A stretch of DNA of 8,624 bases, from the NCBI GenBank assembly GCA_017481185.1, contig JAFUPO010000326.1, positions 1-8,624 on the forward strand, given 5' to 3'. The position numbers and the translations under genes were made by a program. Of the stretch, positions 1 to 5,425 are shown one piece after another; position 1 is the stretch's first letter; every line of letters begins with the position of its first letter. The notes beneath the pieces were generated by a model that had not been told where the DNA came from, did no database searches, and saw nothing but the letters and a program-made list of their open reading frames with translations. This DNA comes from Clostridia bacterium (GTDB lineage: Bacteria > Bacillota_A > Clostridia > Christensenellales > Aristaeellaceae).

Positions 1-728
1 CACTTTGACGGCGCATAGTAAGCCCTGTACAGCACAAATGCCGGCGAGTTGCCCTCCAGTATATCTGACAGACCTGAGCTCACCAGGGTATGCAGATACT
101 CGCCTGCCAGGTAGTACCACAGGATGGCCAAGCCCTCTAAGCCGATGATGAGCACGGCCCCTGCCAACAGCGCCGCCCAGTAGGTGCCTGTGAGCACGCT
201 GGCAACCATTCCCATGGCAAAGCCGTAGAAATTGATTGCCAGGAGCACGCCCATCCTAGGCAGCAGTATGCCCCAATCCACATAAGGCAGCAGTCCATTG
301 GCTGCCACGATGAGCAGATACAATAAATAATTCAGCACGATGGGGCCAATGCACAGCACCAGATAGGCGATGCACCGACGGCCATACTCCGTCTCCCGCC
401 TATCAGGCAGCGATGCCTGGAGCATCCCCTGGCGGCGGCTAAACAGGTGCCGCATCAGCATCATCGCAGTGAGAAAGCCCAGGCCGCCAAAGAGAACCAC
501 CATGGCCTCCTGACTTTGCGAAAACATTACATTAGAGGATACCAGCTCGCGCAGGTTCTGCGCCTGATATTCAGGCCGGGTATTTCGCAGAATGGATTCT
601 TTCATATTGGGAATATGAGACATACCCCAGAAAGGAAGAATAAAGAAAACTACCAGAAAAACAATAACGCCGATAAATACATTTCTTTTGAGCAGAAAAT
701 GGGTCGTATTTGCTTTAGTTTTGCGCAT
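1..728 (-). CDS. ABC-2-like permease subunit, C-terminus cut by the left window edge
   Basis: This is the membrane subunit of an ABC transporter, inferred from its hydrophobicity and its position behind an ATPase gene. The frame is open from the ATG at 728 to the edge, giving 242 residues and no stop. Hydrophobic segments lie near residues 17-35, 75-92, 119-143, 160-180 and 184-207. A basic cytoplasmic loop (about 93-118) contains a LPDRR stretch like the 'LP..R' loop of YtrC/YtrD-type and related ABC-2 permeases. A long extracytoplasmic stretch (36-74) follows the first membrane segment. The ATG overlaps the end of the ATPase gene by 14 bp, and GGAGG at 742-738 lies 9 nt upstream, so translation is probably coupled. 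The substrate cannot be read from the sequence. Being the membrane partner of the upstream ATPase is a confident inference; the exact family is not. Confidence 0.8.
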   Translation of the reverse strand, partial: MRKTKANTTHFLLKRNVFIGVIVFLVVFFILPFWGMSHIPNMKESILRNTRPEYQAQNLRELVSSNVMFSQSQEAMVVLFGGLGFLTAMMLMRHLFSRRQGMLQASLPDRRETEYGRRCIAYLVLCIGPIVLNYLLYLLIVAANGLLPYVDWGILLPRMGVLLAINFYGFAMGMVASVLTGTYWAALLAGAVLIIGLEGLAILWYYLAGEYLHTLVSSGLSDILEGNSPAFVLYRAYYAPSK

Positions 729-1602
729 AGCCACGATCCTCCATTTCCAGAATGAATACTTCCTCCAAGGAGAGAGGCAAAAATTCCATAAAAATCGGAG
801 CAAGGCCCTTAAGGTTCGCTTCCAGCTTACAGCGATCGCCCCGAAGAGTCAGCATACACAGCCTGCCCTGCCGCTGCAAACGCAGGGGATGAAAGGGGGC
901 AAAGGCCTCGTCGCTTATATCCTCAGCAGGGATCAGCTGCACCCGATGCACATCTCCCAGCAACGCATCCAAATCGCCGGAGCAAACCAGCTTTCCCTCA
1001 TGGAGGAAGCCAACGCTGTCGCAGATGTCCTCCATTTCCTGCTGGTTGTGGCCTGCCAATACGGTGATCAGACCCCGGTCGATCGTCTCCTGGCTGAGAA
1101 CCCGCTTAAAGCTTTCCCGCATCACCGGGTCCAGGCCGTCAAAGGTCTCATCGCACAAAAGCACCTTGGGGTTCAGCGCCAGGCCCAGGCAAATCTGCGC
1201 CCGCTTTTGCGTGCCTTTTGAAAAGCTGGTAATGCGCTCATGCAGGGGCAACGAGAAACGCTGGCACAAGGCTTTCAGCTTGTTTTCATCATAGCTGGGA
1301 TAATAGGCGGCCTGCATCTGTCCCATCTGGGCAATGCTGGCGTTGGCAAGAAACGTTGGTTCATCGCTAAGGTAGCATATCTCCTGTTTGGCCGCTGGGT
1401 TTTCATAGACGGGCATATTGTTAAAGCTAACGCTTCCGCTGTCTGCCTTAAGGATGCCGCTCATTACCCTTAGCAATGTGGATTTGCCGGCTCCGTTTGT
1501 GCCCAGCATACCGAAGATATGCCCCGCCTCCAGCTTTAGGGACAGATCAAAAATAGCGTTTTTCTTTCCGAAATTTTTCTCGATTCGGTCAACGGTCAAC
1601 AA
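715..1602 (-). CDS. ABC transporter ATP-binding protein, YtrB-like
   Basis: This 295-residue cytoplasmic nucleotide-binding subunit powers the adjacent permease. Visible motifs are Walker A GTNGAGKST (34-42, catalytic K40), a variant signature SFSKGTQKR (126-134) in place of LSGGQ, Walker B VLLCDE (147-152), D-loop GLD (156-158) and H-loop His185. Where a Q-loop Gln is expected the sequence reads YLSDEP (77-82). This substitution and the 'S.GT..R' signature are familiar in the BcrA/YtrB/YhcG-like branch. The C-terminal 85 residues form an accessory region typical of that branch. The start codon is TTG at 1602 (a second TTG follows at 1599), chosen because AAGGAGGG at 1616-1609 lies 6 nt upstream. 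This ribosome binding site is inside the last codons of the repressor gene, which the ATPase gene overlaps by 7 bp. Co-transcription with repressor and permease is nearly certain; the cargo is unknown. Confidence 0.93.
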   Translation of the reverse strand: MLTVDRIEKNFGKKNAIFDLSLKLEAGHIFGMLGTNGAGKSTLLRVMSGILKADSGSVSFNNMPVYENPAAKQEICYLSDEPTFLANASIAQMGQMQAAYYPSYDENKLKALCQRFSLPLHERITSFSKGTQKRAQICLGLALNPKVLLCDETFDGLDPVMRESFKRVLSQETIDRGLITVLAGHNQQEMEDICDSVGFLHEGKLVCSGDLDALLGDVHRVQLIPAEDISDEAFAPFHPLRLQRQGRLCMLTLRGDRCKLEANLKGLAPIFMEFLPLSLEEVFILEMEDRGYAQN

Positions 1603-1973
1603 GCGTCTCCCTCCTTATAAACGGTTTGAACAAGCTGCTCGATTTCAGCTTTCGCTAGACCCATATCGCGGCATAAAAGGATCATCTGCCGGGTCTTTTC
1701 AATCTGATCTTGCCGTTGCTTTTTGAGCATTTGCGCCACATCCTCGCTGACGAAACTGCCCCGCCCGGGCACAGAGGTGATCATTCCTTCCTCCTCCATG
1801 CGGCGGTAGGCCTTTTGAATGGTGTTGGGGTTGATGCCCAATTCGGTTGCCAGTTGCCTTACCGAGGGCATGGGGGCACCCGCCTCCAGGCCTCCCAAAA
1901 TCAGTTGTCTTCTTAGCTGCTCTACCAGCTGTTCATAAATGGGCTGCTTGCTCTTTGGATTCACAAGAAACAA
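1596..1973 (-). CDS. GntR-family transcriptional regulator, YtrA subfamily
   Basis: This 125-residue DNA-binding protein probably represses its own operon. The N-terminal winged helix (about 11-76) has the GntR hallmarks: PIYEQ (11-15), PSVRQLA (36-42), NPNTIQKAY (48-56) and the wing PGRGSFV (69-75). The C-terminal tail is only about 50 residues and looks helical. That is the short dimerisation tail of the YtrA subfamily, whose members are usually about 120-130 residues and sit first in ABC-transporter operons, exactly as here. The start is TTG at 1973, supported by GAGGGGAG at 1985-1978; the GTG three codons later is spaced less well. A consensus promoter and palindromic operator lie directly upstream. 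Members of this subfamily commonly respond to cell-envelope antimicrobials, but the inducer here is unknown. Confidence 0.93.
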   Translation of the reverse strand: MFLVNPKSKQPIYEQLVEQLRRQLILGGLEAGAPMPSVRQLATELGINPNTIQKAYRRMEEEGMITSVPGRGSFVSEDVAQMLKKQRQDQIEKTRQMILLCRDMGLAKAEIEQLVQTVYKEGDAC

Positions 1974-2000
1974 TCCGCTCCCCTCTTTCTATGTTACAAT

Positions 2001-2028
2001 TATTACAACCGTACTAGTACAAGTAATA
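2001..2028 (-). promoter_or_regulatory. Nested palindromic operator, probably bound by the GntR regulator
   Basis: A perfect 10-bp palindrome GTACTAGTAC (2020-2011) is flanked by inverted arms TATTAC (2028-2023) and GTAATA (2006-2001), with the outer dyad centre offset by 1 bp. On the minus strand TTGTA occurs three times (2022, 2008 and 1999). The element begins at the predicted transcription start, so a bound dimer would block initiation or promoter escape. GntR-family operators are typically GT...AC inverted repeats, which fits. Assignment to this regulator is inferred from position. Confidence 0.65.
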
Positions 2029-2036
2029 CAGTTAGG

Positions 2037-2065
2037 AGTATAAGGGAAATGGTATCTTCTGTCAA
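2037..2065 (-). promoter_or_regulatory. Sigma-A promoter of the repressor/ABC operon
   Basis: On the minus strand TTGACA (2065-2060) is followed after exactly 17 bp by TATACT (2042-2037). This is a perfect -35 and a 5-of-6 -10 hexamer at optimal spacing. The predicted transcription start is near 2030, leaving a leader of about 57 nt before the TTG start at 1973. A promoter this strong in front of a repressor gene suggests the operon is held down by the repressor rather than by promoter weakness. Confidence 0.85.
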
Positions 2066-2115
2066 TACTTCTGCGCAAGAGTTTAAACTTGTAACACAGC
2101 CGCCTTTCAGCCATC

Positions 2116-2148
2116 AAAAAGCCCTGCTTGAAATATTTCAAGCAGGGC
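2116..2148 (-). terminator. Intrinsic terminator of the C11 peptidase gene
   Basis: A perfect 28-bp palindrome at 2148-2121 has arms GCCCTGCTTGAAAT and its exact complement. It is followed on the minus strand by TTTTT (2120-2116). It begins 7 bp beyond the peptidase stop codon and separates that gene from the repressor operon on the same strand. The inner arm bases are A/T-rich and would open as the loop, leaving a GC-rich lower stem before the U-tract, which is the classic Rho-independent layout. Confidence 0.92.
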
Positions 2149-2155
2149 CCGTAAA

Positions 2156-4378
2156 TTAAAAGGTAAATTCGATCAAATCAGACAGTTCAAAGTCACCAAA
2201 AATATCATTCAGACAGAAGCAATGCAAGAAAGTGGTATCGGCGCCCTCAAGCGATTCATACCCGAATGACAAGCTGCCGTCGTACATGATGGGATCTCCA
2301 TCGAATTCCGCCTCCTGTACCTCGTCATACTCGTCAAAGTACAAGAGCGTGTAAACGGGGATGATCTCGTCGCCAACGGTCAGCGGCGTCAGGCCCCGAG
2401 CGGGCAAGCCGTTTTCATCATAACCCTCTGAATAGCCTGCAATTCGCCCCTCTGGGGTGGTCTTATCAAAGATCACCACCAGATAGCAATCCAGCCCATT
2501 GACCCGCACCGGAATTAAACTGCGGCGAACAGCCTCTGTTTTAGTCTGGTCGTATATGGGCACCAATTGATCCTCTAAGAGAGGCCAGGAGCCGTCAAAG
2601 AGGCTATACACCGCAGCATTATCCCAGTCCACCCAGGCATTTTGCAGATAACCTAGATCCACATACCCTTCGCCATCGCCAATGTCCATGAGGAGCATCC
2701 CCTCCACATAGCTCAGGTTTGCCAGATCCTCCTGGCTCAGCTGCAAAGAATAGCCATAAGCAGTGGTGGTTTCAGCCTGTTGAGGCTGCTCTGCCTGCGG
2801 TGCTGCTGTCGGGGCCGCAGGCTCCCCTTGACCAGGATGCTGATCATACCAATCGTCTTCGCCGTACCAATCATCCTCGGCGTACCAATCGCCCTCATCG
2901 TACCAATCATCTTCGGTATACCAATCGTCCTCGGCGTACCAGTCGCCTTCACCGTACCAATCATCTTCGGTATACCAATCGTCCTCAGCGTACCAGTCGC
3001 CCTCATCGAACCAATCATCTTCGGTATACCAATCGTCCTCAGCGTACCAGTCGTCCTCATCAAACCAATCGTCCTCAGCCCAGAAGCCATCAAACCAGTC
3101 GCTGTTAAAGCCCCAGCTGTCCTCATGGCCGTAGGTTTCATAACTGTTGTAGAAGGATTCATCGTGCATGGAGGCGCTGTCCATCAATTGGGATGTATAG
3201 CTGCTGCTAAACTGATAATCACCGCCCAGATTCATGGCCATGTATTCGTTGAGAAAGGCGGTGTAGCTATCCATCAGCCCCCTGGGATTATAGTCTTTAA
3301 CATAGGTAAAAAACTCCTGCCGGGTCGCCTGGGGAACCAGGATGGATAGGCCGCACAGGGATTCATACTGGCTGCTTGCTCGGCTATAGGGCACGGCCGC
3401 CTGGAGCGCCTCCAAAACCTTGCGCCCATTCGCCTGATCGTAAGTTTGATAAAGGCTCACCATCTGAGCCATATCCACCATATCGGAGGAATCGTCTTCA
3501 AATTCACCGAAGGCGTACAGCTGCCTGCGCTTGCGAACCATATCAGCCGAATGGCCATCTGCCACCGCCTGGGTCAGGCTTTGGCTAAAGGCTTCCATGT
3601 ACTGGCGCAACGTCTCCACCTGGGGCAAATAGATCACGCTCTGAGTGATGTAATCATCGGGCACGCTCTGAATACTGTCTTCATAAAAGCCGTCTGCGAT
3701 GGCCTTGCACAGCGTAAGCGTATCCATCTGCGGGTTCTGGGCCAGGGCCTTGAGCCAGCGGTCATAGGCCCAGCCAGTGGCTGGCTCCAGCTCCTGGCTA
3801 GCCACCAAATAGTCCGCATAAGGGCTGAGGTGCACTGCATTTTCATAGGTGGCCATCAAGCAGGCGTCGCAGCCGATAAAATCAAAATGAACCCCTGCCG
3901 CCTCCAGCGCGTCAGAGACCTCGCCCAGGGTTAAGTAATCGAAGTTATCAGTTTCATCATAGCAAATGCCCCCTGTTGAGCCGCCGCCGTGGTTCCACAA
4001 AACCAGGCCGTAGCGATCAGCCGGGTACTTTTCAACCCCATAGGTCAAAAAATCTTTGAGCACAGCTGCGCTGCCCATACTTTCCTGCCCCACGGTATGC
4101 AATTCTTCAAATGCTTGATTAGAAATGCTGAAACGGTTCAGCTGGTTTGCTTTCAGCTGCCGATTATCCCATTGCGAAGCGCCCCCTGCCTGCACGACCA
4201 GGTTAATTTCTTGAGGCAGCGGCACGGCGCACATTTCATAAAGGTCTTCAATGCAGGCATCCTGCAAATCCGTACCGCACATATACAGGAGGATGGTCAT
4301 GGTCTGCTGTGCCAGCGCCGATGGCGCAGCCAAAAAAAGGATGGATACGGCCAACAGAAGAATGGCTATTCGCTTCAC
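2156..4378 (-). CDS. Secreted clostripain-family (peptidase C11) cysteine peptidase with internal acidic/aromatic repeat
   Basis: This predicted exported cysteine peptidase (740 residues) belongs to the family whose members usually cleave after Arg or Lys. The start is placed at GTG 4378 because GGAGGGG (4392-4386) lies 7 nt upstream and the product then begins directly with a signal peptide: VKR, a hydrophobic core at residues 4-18, and SALA before QQ (cleavage after A23). An in-frame ATG at 4444 would add 22 residues that spoil this. The C11 core contains LLYMCGTDLQD (30-40), WNHGGG with catalytic His130, and GCDACLMA with catalytic Cys173. Residues 434-511 are 13 hexapeptide repeats, then a Pro/Gln/Ala-rich linker (about 512-541) and a C-terminal domain of about 200 residues. 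No sorting motif or C-terminal membrane anchor is seen, so release or non-covalent surface attachment is likely. It is a single-gene unit, divergent from the C39-like gene. Confidence 0.93.
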   Translation of the reverse strand: MKRIAILLLAVSILFLAAPSALAQQTMTILLYMCGTDLQDACIEDLYEMCAVPLPQEINLVVQAGGASQWDNRQLKANQLNRFSISNQAFEELHTVGQESMGSAAVLKDFLTYGVEKYPADRYGLVLWNHGGGSTGGICYDETDNFDYLTLGEVSDALEAAGVHFDFIGCDACLMATYENAVHLSPYADYLVASQELEPATGWAYDRWLKALAQNPQMDTLTLCKAIADGFYEDSIQSVPDDYITQSVIYLPQVETLRQYMEAFSQSLTQAVADGHSADMVRKRRQLYAFGEFEDDSSDMVDMAQMVSLYQTYDQANGRKVLEALQAAVPYSRASSQYESLCGLSILVPQATRQEFFTYVKDYNPRGLMDSYTAFLNEYMAMNLGGDYQFSSSYTSQLMDSASMHDESFYNSYETYGHEDSWGFNSDWFDGFWAEDDWFDEDDWYAEDDWYTEDDWFDEGDWYAEDDWYTEDDWYGEGDWYAEDDWYTEDDWYDEGDWYAEDDWYGEDDWYDQHPGQGEPAAPTAAPQAEQPQQAETTTAYGYSLQLSQEDLANLSYVEGMLLMDIGDGEGYVDLGYLQNAWVDWDNAAVYSLFDGSWPLLEDQLVPIYDQTKTEAVRRSLIPVRVNGLDCYLVVIFDKTTPEGRIAGYSEGYDENGLPARGLTPLTVGDEIIPVYTLLYFDEYDEVQEAEFDGDPIMYDGSLSFGYESLEGADTTFLHCFCLNDIFGDFELSDLIEFTF
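2846..3079 (-). repeat. In-frame tandem repeat, 13 x 18 bp, coding for (A/T/D/G)E(D/G)DW(Y/F)
   Basis: Thirteen contiguous 18-bp units encode hexapeptides such as AEDDWY, TEDDWY and DEGDWY at residues 434-511 of the C11 peptidase. A 54-bp higher-order period of three units is clear at 2882-2935, 2936-2989 and 2990-3043. By eye, neighbouring copies differ at only about 3-4 of 54 bases, many of them silent, which points to recent expansion by slippage or unequal recombination. Unit length is a multiple of three, so copy-number changes keep the frame. A partial period (3044-3079) and two diverging units (2846-2881) flank the core. Confidence 0.95.
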
Positions 4379-4405
4379 TAAAAAACCCCTCCGCATTAAA
4401 ACTAT

Positions 4406-4424
4406 CTTTTGAATTCGACAAAAG
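4406..4424 (-). promoter_or_regulatory. Inverted repeat and shared motif in the 5' region of the C11 gene
   Basis: CTTTTG-N7-CAAAAG forms a 6-bp inverted repeat about 28 bp before the GTG start. Read on the minus strand it contains TGTCGAATT (4420-4412), which recurs at 4524-4532 on the plus strand before the divergent C39-like gene. No convincing -35/-10 pair was found on the minus strand between 4551 and 4378, so the C11 promoter is unassigned and may need an activator or an alternative sigma factor. The regulatory role is inferred. Confidence 0.35.
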
Positions 4425-4485
4425 TACGCCATCCCCTTTGGCATTTGGATATTTTTTCAAGACTGCCCTTTTGGCGCTTCGCTCG

Positions 4486-4514
4486 TTGACAATCCTCCTT
4501 TTTCCAGATAGAAT
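4486..4514 (+). promoter_or_regulatory. Sigma-A promoter of the C39-like/MATE operon
   Basis: TTGACA (4486-4491) and TAGAAT (4509-4514) are separated by exactly 17 bp. Transcription is predicted to start near 4521, about 30 nt before the ATG at 4552. The hexamers match consensus at 6/6 and 5/6 positions. Confidence 0.82.
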
Positions 4515-4532
4515 ATACGCGTATGTCGAATT
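4515..4532 (+). promoter_or_regulatory. Possible operator at the start of the C39-like/MATE operon
   Basis: A perfect 10-bp palindrome ATACGCGTAT (4515-4524) directly follows the -10 hexamer and covers the predicted transcription start. It runs straight into TGTCGAATT (4524-4532), the motif also found upstream of the divergent C11 gene. The position suits repressor binding. No regulator is identifiable in the window, and a short palindrome can occur by chance. Confidence 0.35.
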
Positions 4533-4551
4533 TTAAGGAAAAAAGGAATCT

Positions 4552-5412
4552 ATGATGAAACGTTTATTATGTTTGTGCCTGATACTTTGCCTGATTTATG
4601 GATTGTGCCAAGGGGAGGCATCGCTGACCCAAAAGGAATTTTTTGATAACCGTGAATCCGTTTCTTATATGGTGGATGTGCCCCATCGCGGCCTGATGCG
4701 CTACTACGCTCAGAACGACCCCTTGTATGAAACGGTAAAATACGAAAACCGCAAACGAAATAAATATCGCAAGTTTGCCACCGGCGCCTGCGTGCCCACC
4801 TCCTTGGCCATGGTGCTGGCCAACCTCGTGCCGATGGAGGATCTTCCAAAGATTGGCGAGGCGACCTATCAAAACAGAGGCGTCCGCTTTTGTCAGTGCT
4901 CCTGCGGCCCCTTTCACTGCAATGGGCAGCATGAGCAGTATCAGCTGACAACCGCCCAGGAATACTACCGTTACCTGCCCATGGTCACCGGCGGTTATGC
5001 CTGCGGCAACGGCCCTAGCGGCACCGTATTTCGCCGCAATGTGGGCGGCACCAGCACGTCGCTGATCAAAACCCTATGCCTGTTCTATGGGTTGACTTAC
5101 GAGGATCGCGTTACTCTCCAAGAAGCCCTGGAGGGGATCCGGCAGGGAGGCATCGTAATTGTTTCCACCGGCGGTCGGGCCACTCCCTTTGCCAACGGCG
5201 GCCACTACATGGTGCTTGCCAGCTATGATGATGAATATCTTTATATTATGGACCCCATGCTCAAGGAAAGCTATGGTAAAACGGATAAAGAGGAGCTGCT
5301 GGAAATCATCAGCCCCGGCCTGGTTCGCGCTAGGCGAGAGGATCTCAAAAAGCTTTATCTTACTTCCTTCACCCTAATTTCTTCACCTGAGGCCAATGTG
5401 CAAGCCTCCTAA
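4552..5412 (+). CDS. Secreted papain-fold protein, peptidase C39-like
   Basis: This 286-residue exported protein resembles Peptidase_C39_2-type domains, papain-fold proteins often annotated as C39-like peptidases. A Cys-rich hydrophobic signal sequence spans about residues 5-20. No good lipobox is seen, so signal peptidase I cleavage near GEAS (21-24) is likely. Family motifs are in order: QNDPLYE (54-60, probable oxyanion Gln54), GACVPTSLAMVL (78-89, nucleophile Cys80), GGHYMVLASYDD (216-227, His218) and YIMDP (231-235, Asp234). The full Cys/His/Asp set suggests an active enzyme. An unusual Cys cluster C-x-C-x-C-x4-C lies at 114-123. Two adjacent ATGs (4552, 4555) follow a purine-rich AAGGAA; the first is reported. 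The gene is first in an operon with the MATE gene and divergent from the C11 peptidase. Substrate is unknown; a peptide, peptide-linked wall component or bacteriocin-type leader are possible from the fold alone. Confidence 0.82.
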   Translation: MMKRLLCLCLILCLIYGLCQGEASLTQKEFFDNRESVSYMVDVPHRGLMRYYAQNDPLYETVKYENRKRNKYRKFATGACVPTSLAMVLANLVPMEDLPKIGEATYQNRGVRFCQCSCGPFHCNGQHEQYQLTTAQEYYRYLPMVTGGYACGNGPSGTVFRRNVGGTSTSLIKTLCLFYGLTYEDRVTLQEALEGIRQGGIVIVSTGGRATPFANGGHYMVLASYDDEYLYIMDPMLKESYGKTDKEELLEIISPGLVRARREDLKKLYLTSFTLISSPEANVQAS

Positions 5413-5425
5413 AAGGAGCGTTTCC

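Noticed and set aside
447..1221. Plus-strand open frames opposite the permease and ATPase genes
   Set aside because: The opposite strand carries complete ABC ATPase motifs and a continuous membrane protein; the plus-strand products are low-complexity and lack ribosome binding sites.
2846..3079. Regular repeats resembling a CRISPR array
   Set aside because: Units are contiguous 18-mers with no unique spacers, lie in a coding frame, and no cas gene is nearby.
2737..3162. Minus-strand open frame in another register across the same repeat, with repeated MIGT/TIGI units
   Set aside because: A frame shadow of the real C11 gene, kept open only by the periodic DNA; the true frame carries the C11 catalytic motifs and continues on both sides.
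2780..3349. Long plus-strand open frame opposite the hexapeptide repeat, encoding a hydrophobic Val/Ile/Pro-rich product
   Set aside because: It is the antisense of the repeat array: the 18-bp units contain no stop in several frames and the pattern VPIVL/IIFG simply mirrors xEDDWY codons. No ribosome binding site and no recognised family.
4446..4478. TTGAAA- and TTGTCA-like hexamers as a minus-strand promoter for the C11 gene
   Set aside because: None has an acceptable -10 hexamer at 16-18 bp, so no promoter is called for that gene.
4379..4551. LexA-type SOS box or riboswitch in the divergent region
   Set aside because: TGTCGAATT and ATACGCGTAT do not match the Firmicute LexA consensus CGAAC-N4-GTTCG, and the leaders (about 30 nt on the plus strand) are too short for a known riboswitch.
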